The notes under the pieces are model-generated. The model saw only the letters and a program-made list of their open reading frames with translations. It did not search any database and was not told where the DNA came from. Positions 51,272-60,000 of a stretch of 64,000 nt of DNA are shown here, piece by piece. A program made the position numbers and the translations under genes. Source of the DNA: an uncultured Collinsella sp. (GTDB lineage: Bacteria > Actinomycetota > Coriobacteriia > Coriobacteriales > Coriobacteriaceae); the NCBI GenBank assembly GCA_958405565.1, contig CATYEN010000003.1, positions 22,685 through 86,684 of the forward strand. The letters are read 5' to 3'. Every line of letters begins with the position of its first letter. Position 1 is the stretch's first letter.

Positions 51272-52213
51272 ATGTCAGAATTCATTAGGCCTCAGGTTCA
51301 GGTCGAAGAGATCAACGAGACGTCTGCTCGTGTCTCCGTCGAGCCGCTCGAGCGTGGTTACGGCGATACGCTGGGTAACTCCCTTCGTCGCGTTCTTCTG
51401 TCCTCGCTCGAGGGTGCCGCCGTCGAGGCTATTCAGATCGATGGTGCACAGCACGAGTTCATGACCATCCCTAACATGGTCGAGGATGTCACCGACATCG
51501 TCCTGAATGTCAAGGGTCTTGTCTTCAGGGCTCTCGGCACGACCGACGAGGCGACCGCCACCATCTCGGTTGACGGCCCCTGCGAGGTCACCGGTGCGGA
51601 CTTCTTTATTCCGTCCGAGTTTGAGCTGGTCAACCCTGAGCAGCACATCGCTACGCTCACCGAGGGTGGCCATCTCACCATGAGCATGCGCATCGGCTAT
51701 GGCCGCGGCTATGTCTCTGGCGAGGCTAACAAGCGCGACAACGATCCCATCGGTGTGATCCACGTCGACTCGCTGTACTCGCCGGTTTCCCGTTGCGCCA
51801 AGCTCGTTGAGGCTTGCCGTGTCGGGCAGCACACCGACTACGACCGCCTTGTCCTCGAGATCGAGACCAACGGTTCCATCGCCCCGCGCGACGCCGTGGT
51901 CCAGGCTGCCAATATCATCAACCAGCATATGGCCGCCTTTATGAACCTTGCCGAGACCCCCGAGGTCGAGGAGGAGGCTTCGATCTTCGCTCCCGAGGTC
52001 ACCAACGACAACGCCGAGCTGGACAAGCAGATCGAGGATCTGGACCTTTCCGTCCGTTCCTACAACTGCCTTAAGCGCGCCAGTATTCACTCGGTCCGTC
52101 AGCTCGTTGAGTTCTCGGAGAACGATCTGCTCAACATCCGTAACTTCGGTGTTAAGTCGATCGAGGAAGTGAAGGACAAGCTTGAGTCCATGGGCCTGAG
52201 CCTGAAGGCTTAA
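51272..52213 (+). CDS. rpoA: DNA-directed RNA polymerase subunit alpha
   Basis: Scaffold subunit that dimerises to start polymerase assembly. The N-terminal domain (1-230) includes PLERGYGDTLGNSLRRVLLS and GRGYVSGEANK. A linker rich in acid residues leads to the C-terminal domain (from about 245) with DLSVRSYNCLKRASIHSVRQ and the LRNFG-like IRNFGVKSIEEVKDKL for UP-element and regulator contact. 313 residues. TGGAGGTAA precedes the ATG. Confidence 0.97.
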   Translation: MSEFIRPQVQVEEINETSARVSVEPLERGYGDTLGNSLRRVLLSSLEGAAVEAIQIDGAQHEFMTIPNMVEDVTDIVLNVKGLVFRALGTTDEATATISVDGPCEVTGADFFIPSEFELVNPEQHIATLTEGGHLTMSMRIGYGRGYVSGEANKRDNDPIGVIHVDSLYSPVSRCAKLVEACRVGQHTDYDRLVLEIETNGSIAPRDAVVQAANIINQHMAAFMNLAETPEVEEEASIFAPEVTNDNAELDKQIEDLDLSVRSYNCLKRASIHSVRQLVEFSENDLLNIRNFGVKSIEEVKDKLESMGLSLKA

Positions 52214-52243
52214 TGCTTCGCATATTTGAGGAGAAACTAGACC

Positions 52244-52711
52244 ATGCGTCACAACGTTAAGAAGGGCCTGAAGCTCGGCACCGATGCGAGCCACACCAAG
52301 GCCATGAAGAAGAGCCTTGCTAAGGCCCTCTTCGAGAACGACCGCATCAAGACCACCGAGACCCGCGCTAAGGCGCTGCGTTCGGTCGTCGACCCGATCA
52401 TCACTTGGGCCAAGAAGGGCGACCTGCACTCTCGTCGTCTGGCTATCGCCAAGCTCGGCGATAAGCAGCTCGTTGCCGAGATTTTCGACAAGGCTGCTCA
52501 GGGCATGTGGCAGGACCGCAACGGCGGTTACACCCGCATCATGAAGCTCGGCAACCGTAAGGGCGACAACGCTCCCATCGTTATCATGGAGCTTGTCACC
52601 GAGCCTTGCACGCCTAAGGCCAAGAAGGCTGCTCCGGCCCCCAAGAAGGCCGCTGCTCCCAAGAAGGTCGAGGCTGTCGAGGAGACTGCTGCTGAGGAGA
52701 CCGCTGAGTAG
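52244..52711 (+). CDS. rplQ: 50S ribosomal protein L17 with Ala/Lys-rich tail
   Basis: Large-subunit protein at the tunnel exit. MRHNVKKGLKLGTDASHTKA, NDRIKTTETRAKALRSVVDP and MKLGNRKGDNAPIVIMELV are the L17 core. The C-terminus adds about 35 residues of Ala/Lys/Pro/Glu (KKAAPAPKKAAAPKKVE...), a tail common in actinobacterial L17. 155 residues. Terminated by a strong hairpin. Confidence 0.96.
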   Translation: MRHNVKKGLKLGTDASHTKAMKKSLAKALFENDRIKTTETRAKALRSVVDPIITWAKKGDLHSRRLAIAKLGDKQLVAEIFDKAAQGMWQDRNGGYTRIMKLGNRKGDNAPIVIMELVTEPCTPKAKKAAPAPKKAAAPKKVEAVEETAAEETAE

Positions 52712-52737
52712 ACATTCCGTCTGCATAGGCTATATTC

Positions 52738-52768
52738 GAGGGGTACGTTCGCGTACCCCTCTTTTTTT
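52738..52768 (+). terminator. Terminator of the rpl/rpoA operon
   Basis: GAGGGGTACG and CGTACCCCTC form a perfect 10-bp stem closed by a TTCG tetraloop, followed directly by seven T. Confidence 0.97.
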
Positions 52769-52803
52769 GTCGCGATACCGTTGCTTGTTTGTTGGGAGCG
52801 CCC

Positions 52804-53628
52804 ATGACTGCGCCGTCTGATTTCAATTCGATTTCCGAGCTTGACGCCACACTCGTATTTCGCGTGGCCTATGATGGCTCGTCGTATAGCGGATTTGCCG
52901 AGCAGTCGGGACAGACGACGGTTGCGGGTGAGCTATGTCGAGCCATTGAGACGCTGCTTCGCCGCCCGATCGATCTGACGTGCGCGGGGCGTACCGATGC
53001 CGGCGTGCATGCCGTGGCTCAGTACATCAGCGTGCCCGTAACGGACGCTGAGCTCGCTTGTACGCGCCGTAGGTGGCTGCGGGCTATGGATGCCCTGCTG
53101 CCCAAAGATATCGCCATTAACGAGGTCTACAAGGCCCGTAAAGGCTTTTCTGCGCGTTTTGACGCGCGTTCCCGTACGTATACATACCGCATTGCCGATC
53201 GAGATGCGCGCCCCGTGCTGTCCCGCGGTGCCGTGTGGTGGCATCGCTATCCCTTGGATGTTGAGGCTATGTCTGCTGCCTGCCCCGCACTGCTGGGCGA
53301 GCAGGACTTTAAAAGCTTTTGCAAGGTTGCTTCGGCCGTTGGCAAGCCCACGTATCGCTGCGTGATGCGCGCCGAATTTGGCCATGAGGTTGCGTTTGGC
53401 GAGGACATCCTGACGTTCACCATCGAGGGCAATGCGTTTCTGCATTCGATGGTCCGTACGATCGTGGGCACGCTTGTCGAGATTGGCATGCATCGCCGTG
53501 AACCCGAGTGGATGCGCGAGGTTATCGATGCTTGCGACCGCACCGCTGCGGGCCCCACGGCTCCTGCCTGCGGCCTTACGTTTATGGGCGTGGATTACGA
53601 TCCCGCCGAGCTTGTCGTGCTCGACTAG
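52804..53628 (+). CDS. truA: tRNA pseudouridine(38-40) synthase TruA
   Basis: Makes pseudouridine at positions 38-40 of the tRNA anticodon arm. The catalytic Asp65 is in CAGRTDAGVHA, with VAYDGSSYSGFAEQSGQ before and the FLHSMVRTIVGTLVEIG block after. 274 residues from ATG 52804 with GGGAG upstream. It often follows rplQ, as here. Confidence 0.95.
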   Translation: MTAPSDFNSISELDATLVFRVAYDGSSYSGFAEQSGQTTVAGELCRAIETLLRRPIDLTCAGRTDAGVHAVAQYISVPVTDAELACTRRRWLRAMDALLPKDIAINEVYKARKGFSARFDARSRTYTYRIADRDARPVLSRGAVWWHRYPLDVEAMSAACPALLGEQDFKSFCKVASAVGKPTYRCVMRAEFGHEVAFGEDILTFTIEGNAFLHSMVRTIVGTLVEIGMHRREPEWMREVIDACDRTAAGPTAPACGLTFMGVDYDPAELVVLD

Positions 53629-53789
53629 GGGAGGGCTCGACGTGTCGTGCGTCGACACCTGTCATCTGTGGGCTGCGCGTGTGCAACATCTGTTCTTGGC
53701 GTGCAATGCAACCGGTGTCTCATTGCTTTTATTGCCGGGGTGTACCATGAACCACGGTTTGATTCATTGCTGTCGAGAGGACGGATAAT

Positions 53790-54830
53790 TTGGTTCGACG
53801 TGGCTCGCATCCGCGACTTTCGGTGATCCTTGTGGTAGAAGGTTCGCCCAGCTATGCGATGCGTGCGCTCGAGAGTATCCAGAACCAAGACCTCTACGAT
53901 TTGCAGATTGTCGTTGTCTGCCGCGATGCTGCGCCCGGTGTGCGCCATTCGCTTCAAGTTGCTGCCGACAGGGACATCCATATTGATTTGATTGACGTCG
54001 AGGACGCGAAGCGCGGCGCTTGTCTACGTGCCGGTTTTGCTGCCTCGCGTGGCTCTCAAATCATCGCCATGAACGCCGATGAGTGGTTTGCTCCGCAATC
54101 CCTTTCCAAGATGGTCGATATCGCGTGCGATACTGCGGCAGACATAGTGTTCCCCACGGTGTCGCTCGATCGCTATGATGCACATCGAGAGCGCCATTCG
54201 CGCGTCTTGGATGCTACTCATATTTCCATTGATAGCAAATCTTCGATGGTGGCCGGGCTGCCCCAGCTGATTTTAGGCGGCCTAGTCGTTCAGACCTCTG
54301 GCGTGATGTATAGCCGTCTGCTGTTTGAGGCATGTCTGTCACACGGTAAGGCGTACCGTACGGTTGAGTTTATGGCATATGCGCTCTCGCAGGCGCAGCG
54401 CGTCTCCGGCTGCGGCGACGCTTGTTTCCACGCGGTGGCGCCTAAGCTTACAGATGCCTTTGATCCCACCATGTATGCTAGGGTAGCCGATGACACCCGA
54501 GCGCTCGACGAGCTTGCGGACTCACTCTCGGAAGCAGATAGCGGTGGTCGGCTCAAGCTGGCAAGCCAAAAGTTCTACTTTGCCGGACTGGTCGCCTGCA
54601 TCGAGAATTTGTGTCTGAGCCCGCATGGGGTGTCGTCAATCGAGCGTTCCGCCCGCATGCGTGATATGCTCGAGGCGCCTCGAACCCGTCAGATGGTCGC
54701 CGCGCTCAAGGACAACCATCGGGGACTGGGTCTGTTGTTTGGGCCGATCGCCAGCGCTAAGCCCGCGCGCTGCGTGATGTGTACGCATCTGGCAGCTTTT
54801 CTTAACCGGACGGGCGCAAAAACCGCCTAA
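53790..54830 (+). CDS. Family 2-like glycosyltransferase
   Basis: Likely GT-A fold glycosyltransferase. SVILVVEGSPSYAMRALESI and IQNQDLYDLQIVVVCRD match the N-terminal fold of GT2 enzymes; AKRGACLRAGFAASRGSQII and MNADEWF take the place of the usual DxD region, so the metal-binding motif is weak. 346 residues, no membrane segment. The start is TTG at 53790 after GAGAGGACG. No polysaccharide genes are adjacent, so the acceptor is unknown. Confidence 0.65.
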   Translation: MVRRGSHPRLSVILVVEGSPSYAMRALESIQNQDLYDLQIVVVCRDAAPGVRHSLQVAADRDIHIDLIDVEDAKRGACLRAGFAASRGSQIIAMNADEWFAPQSLSKMVDIACDTAADIVFPTVSLDRYDAHRERHSRVLDATHISIDSKSSMVAGLPQLILGGLVVQTSGVMYSRLLFEACLSHGKAYRTVEFMAYALSQAQRVSGCGDACFHAVAPKLTDAFDPTMYARVADDTRALDELADSLSEADSGGRLKLASQKFYFAGLVACIENLCLSPHGVSSIERSARMRDMLEAPRTRQMVAALKDNHRGLGLLFGPIASAKPARCVMCTHLAAFLNRTGAKTA

Positions 54831-54841
54831 ACGGCTCATTA

Positions 54842-54869
54842 CGAAACAAACTTGCATAGAATTGTTTCG
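54842..54869. promoter_or_regulatory. CGAAACAA palindrome upstream of argR
   Basis: CGAAACAA and TTGTTTCG are 8-bp arms with a 12-base spacer, in the 132-base gap before argR. It could be an operator or the terminator of the upstream gene. Confidence 0.4.
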
Positions 54870-54962
54870 AAATGCGTTCTTATACACAAAAGCCTTCAAA
54901 TAGCGTTAAACTATTCAATCACTGATTGATTGTCTCCGCCATCTTTTGGAGAGAGGGTTTGT

Positions 54963-55400
54963 ATGGCTAAAAAACGCAATGGGCGCCAGGATGCCATTAG
55001 AGATATTGTGCGCAATAAGGATGTCCGCACGCAGCGCGTGCTGGTTGATGAGCTCCGTGCTATGGGCTTTGATTGCACGCAGGCGACTGTCTCTCGCGAT
55101 ATTGCCGACATGGGGCTGCGTAAGCTCCCTGAGGGCATCTATGTTCTGGCAGAGGACTTGCACCTGCAGCGTATGGTTTCCGAGCTCGTAACGGGCGTTC
55201 TGCGTACCGATAATCTGGTTATGATCAAGGCTCAGCCTGGCACGGCTTCCGGCATCGCCGCCGCCGTTGATGCGGCAGAGTTGCCCGATGTGCTTGGCTC
55301 GCTTGCCGGCAACGATACGATTTTGGTTATTGCCCAGACGGCCGAGGACGGCGAGCGTCTCGAGGCGCTGATCAATAAGCTGAGCAATTCTCGCAAGTAG
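54963..55400 (+). CDS. argR: Arginine repressor ArgR
   Basis: Hexameric arginine-dependent regulator of arginine synthesis and catabolism genes. The N-terminal winged helix shows TQRVLVDELRAMGFDCTQAT followed by VSRDIADMGLRKL. The C-terminal oligomerisation and arginine-binding domain has VMIKAQPGTASGIAAAVDAA and GNDTILVIAQT. 145 residues from ATG 54963 after GGAGAGAGGG. No arginine genes are in the window, so its targets lie elsewhere. Confidence 0.94.
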   Translation: MAKKRNGRQDAIRDIVRNKDVRTQRVLVDELRAMGFDCTQATVSRDIADMGLRKLPEGIYVLAEDLHLQRMVSELVTGVLRTDNLVMIKAQPGTASGIAAAVDAAELPDVLGSLAGNDTILVIAQTAEDGERLEALINKLSNSRK

Positions 55401-55523
55401 GCGTGCGGGTCGTGCGCTCGGCATTGTGTGCGCTGACATAGTGGCTTGTAAGGGGTATCGACGTTGGTCGGTACCCCTTTTTGTTTGCCGGTATAAAGAC
55501 CGCCCACCAGGTCGCTTCAAACT

Positions 55524-55562
55524 AAAAGGCCCCGAGCAGTTCAATAAGCTGCTCGGGGCCTT
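55524..55562 (-). terminator. Terminator of the PBP gene
   Basis: AAGGCCCCGAGCAG and CTGCTCGGGGCCTT form a perfect 14-bp stem. On the minus strand it is followed by TTTAG, 22 bases after the PBP stop. Confidence 0.9.
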
Positions 55563-55584
55563 GTTGGCTTTAGTCGCGTACTTC

Positions 55585-57783
55585 TTAGCCGACCGTATCG
55601 TCAGGCGTGGGCGAGGGGTCGGGAGTGGGCGTAGGCGTAGGCGTAGGCGTGCCGCCATCGCCGCCGGTCGAACCACCAGTGGAGCCGCCCGTCGAGCCAC
55701 CGGTCGTACCGGTGCCGCCGGTGGTGTCGCCGCCCGTGGTCTCGGTGGTCGTGGTCGTCGTGGTAGTCGTTGTGGTGGCTTCCTCTTCGTCTTCGTCCTT
55801 GTCCTTGTCGTCGTTCTCCGACTTCTTGGTGTTGTTGGTGCCGTAGAACTTCCAGACGCTGTTGTTCTTGTAGGTGGGCGCCGTTCCGGTCGCAAACTCC
55901 TCGCGCTCGGTACCGGTCAGAACGGTGTTCATAAACCGCTTAAAGACAGGCAGGTTGGTGCTGTCGCCCAGCAGGTCCGTGCCGTACTTTTGGATGGGAA
56001 TCTCACCCGCGGAATAACCGGTCCACAGGGCGCATGCCAGCTGCGGGGTGTAGCCGCAGAACCACAGGTTGGTGGTGTTGTCGGTGGTGCCCGTCTTGCC
56101 GGCATAGGGCTGATTGACGCTGAGGGCGCCGGCAGCACCCGTGCCGCTGCCCTGCATGACGCCAGAAAGGACGTCGGTGACTGCGGCGGCCTCACCCTCG
56201 GTAAGCACCTGCTGAGGGTTATCGGTGTGCTGGTACAGGACCGAGCCGGTGCGCGAGTCGATCTCGGTAATGGCGATCGGCTGGCGGTATTTGCCGCCGT
56301 TGGCAAACGTCGCGTAGGCGGACGCCATCTCGAGCGGAGAGATCGAGCCGGTGCCAAGCGTCATGACGGGAACATCCTCGATATTGTCCTTAGAAGGATC
56401 GATGCCGAGCTTTTTGACGAGCGAGATGATCTTGCTGTTGCCAATGGCCTCTGCCACCTGTATATAGCCAGTGTTGGAGGAGTACGCCGTCGCCTGCTTG
56501 AGTGTGATGTTGCCATAGCTCTGGTTGGCGTAGTTTTGGACCTCGGTCGTGGTGCCCTTGGCCTTGAGCGGCGAGTTGCAGTTAAGGGTGACGTTGGGGT
56601 TCATGCCGTTTTGGATGGCGGTGGCCAGCGTAAAGGCCTTAAAGGTAGAACCGACGGGGCGCTTGGCAGTGGCGTGGTTCACGTGGTTCTCGTCGGCGTT
56701 GTAGTCGTAGCCGCCCACCATGCACTTGATGTAGCCGGTCTTGGGGTCGACGACGACCATGCCCATGTCCAGGCCGTCGAGCGAGAGCGTATCCAGCTGC
56801 TCGCGTACGGCATTCTCAGCCACCTGCTGCATCGTGGGATCGATGGTGGTCTTGACGGTCAGGCCGCCCTTAAAGAGCACGTCGGTCGAGAACTCCTGCT
56901 CCAGCAGCTGCTTGACGTAGGAGACAAAGTAGGGCTGCGAGTATACGTCGACGCCGCTGCCCGAGATTTCGGTCACGTTGAGGGTGATGGGCTCGGCCTG
57001 TGCGGCATCGTGCTCCTCCTGGGTGATGTGGCCCAGGCGCAGCATGTTGTCGAGAACCTTGTTGCGGCGGGACAGTGCCAGATCGGGATTGACCGTGGGG
57101 TCGTACTGCGAAGGCGAGTTGGGAAGGCCGATGAGTAGCGCGGCCTCGCTCAGGGTGAGGTCGGCGGCGCTCTTGGACAGATAGGTCTCGGCTGCGGCCT
57201 CGATGCCGTAGGCGCCGTGGCCGTAATAGATGGTGTTGAGGTACATCATGAGGATCTCGTCTTTGGAGTACATGTCCTCCATCTTGATGGCGATGTAGGC
57301 CTCGCGCACCTTACGCTCAATGGTCGAGTCGAACTGCTCCTCCTGCAGGATGGTGTTGCGCACAAGCTGCTGGGTGATAGTCGAGGCGCCTTCGTGCCCG
57401 CCGCCGAGGGTTGCCACCGCAGCACGCGCGATACCCCACAGGTCGATACCGCCGTGCTCGTAGAAGCGCTCGTCCTCGACGTCAACGGTGCCCTGCAGCA
57501 CGTAGGGGGAGACCTCGTCCTTGGTGATAGATTTGCGGTTTTGCGTGTAGAAGCTCGCGATCTTGTTGCCGTTGCAGTCGACGATCTCGGTGGGCTCGCT
57601 CACCAGATACGCGTTGGCGTCGGTGTAGTCGGGCAGATCGGACAGCCAGCGGTTGACGTTGCCGACCATGCCGATGCCAAACGCCACGCCCGCAATCAGC
57701 AGAAAGCCCAAAAACGAGAGCAGGATTATGGGCAGGGCGTGCGTCTTTGAACGGCTGTGTCCCTGTCGTTGGCGAGGACCCAT
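55585..57783 (-). CDS. Class A penicillin-binding protein (PBP1a-like)
   Basis: Bifunctional peptidoglycan glycosyltransferase and transpeptidase anchored in the membrane. One segment at about residues 18-40 (LPIILLSFLGFLLIAGVAFG) precedes the GT51 domain with VEDERFYEHGGID (catalytic Glu103) and EGASTITQQLVRNT. The transpeptidase has STFK near residue 379, SSN and KTGTT near 561. The C-terminus is a low-complexity tail of Thr runs, TGGS repeats and TPTP repeats. 732 residues from ATG 57783 with TGGAGG upstream; a longer frame to 57906 lacks a site. Confidence 0.94.
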   Translation of the reverse strand: MGPRQRQGHSRSKTHALPIILLSFLGFLLIAGVAFGIGMVGNVNRWLSDLPDYTDANAYLVSEPTEIVDCNGNKIASFYTQNRKSITKDEVSPYVLQGTVDVEDERFYEHGGIDLWGIARAAVATLGGGHEGASTITQQLVRNTILQEEQFDSTIERKVREAYIAIKMEDMYSKDEILMMYLNTIYYGHGAYGIEAAAETYLSKSAADLTLSEAALLIGLPNSPSQYDPTVNPDLALSRRNKVLDNMLRLGHITQEEHDAAQAEPITLNVTEISGSGVDVYSQPYFVSYVKQLLEQEFSTDVLFKGGLTVKTTIDPTMQQVAENAVREQLDTLSLDGLDMGMVVVDPKTGYIKCMVGGYDYNADENHVNHATAKRPVGSTFKAFTLATAIQNGMNPNVTLNCNSPLKAKGTTTEVQNYANQSYGNITLKQATAYSSNTGYIQVAEAIGNSKIISLVKKLGIDPSKDNIEDVPVMTLGTGSISPLEMASAYATFANGGKYRQPIAITEIDSRTGSVLYQHTDNPQQVLTEGEAAAVTDVLSGVMQGSGTGAAGALSVNQPYAGKTGTTDNTTNLWFCGYTPQLACALWTGYSAGEIPIQKYGTDLLGDSTNLPVFKRFMNTVLTGTEREEFATGTAPTYKNNSVWKFYGTNNTKKSENDDKDKDEDEEEATTTTTTTTTTTETTGGDTTGGTGTTGGSTGGSTGGSTGGDGGTPTPTPTPTPDPSPTPDDTVG

Positions 57784-57945
57784 ATATTGACCTCCAGGTA
57801 TGTCGTGCCGGACGGTGGATGTGCCGTCGGGGCAGGATGGACATAAGTTATTACACGATAAACCAAACGGGGCGCGCGAGGCCTCGTGTATGCTGGAAGA
57901 CGGCATTTTTCAGAGTGAATGCATACCTTGGTAAGGAGTTTGTCG

Positions 57946-59904
57946 ATGGCGATTCGGGCGATGGGGCCGAGCGGACAATGCGAGACTGGATTGGATGTCG
58001 TCAGTGCGGCGCTGCCCGAGCTGCTGGCGCCGGCGGGCGGACTCGACCAGATGCTTGCGGCTATCGCCGCGGGTACCGATGCCATCTATGCGGGGTTGGG
58101 CGGCTTTAACGCCCGTGTGAGCGCCCACGGCTTTACGGATGACGAGTTTGCGCGCGGCTGCGCCGTGGCGCATGCCCATGGCGTGCGTGTGTACGTGACG
58201 CTCAACGTGTTCGTGTTTGACGATGAGTTGTCCGACGCGGTGGCGTTGGGAGCTCATGCACTGGAGCTGGGCGCCGATGCTCTGATTGTGGCCGATGCCG
58301 GGTTGGCCTGCGCGCTGAGCGCGGCGATTCCCGGGGTCGAGATTCACCTGTCTACGCAGGCGGGCGTTCATAGCGAAGGCGCCGTGCGGCTTGCCGCCGA
58401 TGAGTTGGGGGTCGAGCGCGTGACGACGGCGCGCGAGCTGACGGTCGACGAGATTGCGGCGCTCTGTGCCACGGGCGTGCCCATCGAGGTATTCTGCCAC
58501 GGTGCGATTTGCATCGGCTATTCGGGGGCGTGCGAGTTCTCGGCCCTGCGGCGTGGGCGCTCGGCGATGCGCGGCGACTGCACGCAGCCGTGCCGTCTGG
58601 CGTACGACCTAGTGGACGAGGCGGGACAGAGCGTTGTCGCCGTCGAGGGAGATCGTCTGCTGTGTCCGCATGACTATCTGGGTATTGCGCATCTGCCCGA
58701 GCTTGTAGATGCCGGCGTTGCGTCGCTCAAGATCGAGGGGCGCATGAAGAACCCCGATTACGTATTCAACGTGGTGCGGGTTTGGCGCCGGGCGCTCGAT
58801 ATGCTGCGCGACGGCGCGTGGGACCCCGGTGTCGTGGAAGAGTTTGAACGCGAGCTGGGAAGGTCGTTTAACCGTGGGTTTACCGATGCGTACCTGCGAG
58901 GGCGTTCGGGTGCCGTGCTGATGAGCTTTGAACGCGCAATTAACCAGGGCGTGCGCGTGGGGCGCTTGGTCGCTGTGGGCCACGAAGAGGTGACCGTTGA
59001 GCTCGACGCCGCCGTGGCGGCGGGTGACACGCTCGAGATTCGGTTCTATCCGGGTGCCGACGCGCGTCCCGATGTGCCCAAGCGCTGGCCGCAGGTGCCC
59101 TGTCCGGTGGATGCCGCAGCGGGGAAGCACGTCGTCGTGCATTGCAAGCGTAAAGTGGACACGGGCTGCGAGGTATACCTGATTCGCAGCGCCGGCGTGT
59201 TGGATCAGACGGCGGCGGTGTTGGAGCGCATGCGGGCCGAGGCGGATGCGATCGCGCCCGTTGCGCGTGCCGTTGAGGTGCTGCCCTTTGAGGACATTGC
59301 GGTGGATAGCGGTGCGGCGACGGAGTTGGTGGAGCGCGCGGTTCCCGCTCGCATGGTTTTTGCTTGGCAGCTGATGGATGCCGACCCGCGCGGAGAACTC
59401 GATTTGTCCGACGCCGTTGTGGTGCTGGACGAGGTGTGCCGCACGGGTGACGCTGACCGGACCCGCTCACTGATGCAGCGTGCCGGGCGCGTCGTCTGCC
59501 GCAACCTGGGACAGGTGGTGGTCGCTCGCGAGCTGGGCATGACGTTTGACGTGGCGGCGCCGGTGTTCTGCGCGAATCGGGTCACGCTTACCTGGCTGCG
59601 CGGACTCGGGGCGGGGCGGGTGTACTTGTCGGCCGAGTTGCTCAGCAATGATGCGGAGCGTATTGCCGAGCTTGCCGCTTGTCCCGGTGTCTTGGGGCCT
59701 GTCGATGCCGACCGTCCCGAGCTCATGGTGTGCGAGCACTGCCTGCTGACCGCCGAGGGCGTCTGCGCTACGGATGCGACGGGGCAGGTCCGTTGCCGCG
59801 ACTGCTTGCGTCGTCGGCAGGTACGCTATCTGGTCGAGCGTGACGGTACACGTCTGCCAGTTGCCATTGACGCATGCGGCAGGACGAGGATTTTCCTGTC
59901 GTAG
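57946..59904 (+). CDS. U32 family peptidase (short form)
   Basis: Paralogue of 12539-15034. ELLAPAGGLDQMLAAIAAGT opens the barrel, FCHGAICIGYSGACEFS and GDCTQPCRLAYDLVDEAG complete the U32 signature. A C-terminal Cys group (CEHCLL, CRDC) resembles the metal-binding site of the longer protein. 652 residues from ATG 57946 with AAGGAG upstream. Substrate (collagen-like protein or RNA-modification role) not determined. Confidence 0.85.
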   Translation: MAIRAMGPSGQCETGLDVVSAALPELLAPAGGLDQMLAAIAAGTDAIYAGLGGFNARVSAHGFTDDEFARGCAVAHAHGVRVYVTLNVFVFDDELSDAVALGAHALELGADALIVADAGLACALSAAIPGVEIHLSTQAGVHSEGAVRLAADELGVERVTTARELTVDEIAALCATGVPIEVFCHGAICIGYSGACEFSALRRGRSAMRGDCTQPCRLAYDLVDEAGQSVVAVEGDRLLCPHDYLGIAHLPELVDAGVASLKIEGRMKNPDYVFNVVRVWRRALDMLRDGAWDPGVVEEFERELGRSFNRGFTDAYLRGRSGAVLMSFERAINQGVRVGRLVAVGHEEVTVELDAAVAAGDTLEIRFYPGADARPDVPKRWPQVPCPVDAAAGKHVVVHCKRKVDTGCEVYLIRSAGVLDQTAAVLERMRAEADAIAPVARAVEVLPFEDIAVDSGAATELVERAVPARMVFAWQLMDADPRGELDLSDAVVVLDEVCRTGDADRTRSLMQRAGRVVCRNLGQVVVARELGMTFDVAAPVFCANRVTLTWLRGLGAGRVYLSAELLSNDAERIAELAACPGVLGPVDADRPELMVCEHCLLTAEGVCATDATGQVRCRDCLRRRQVRYLVERDGTRLPVAIDACGRTRIFLS

Positions 59905-60000
59905 GTGCCGCGTCGCGTCAGTTTGTTATCATAAGAGAGTTTATGGACTTCCAGCACCGCCGTTTTCGGCGAGGGTGCTATAGCAAAAGGAGGATACCCA

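Noticed and set aside
59905..60000. T-box leader for tyrS
   Set aside because: Only 96 bases separate the genes, with no specifier loop or T-box consensus.
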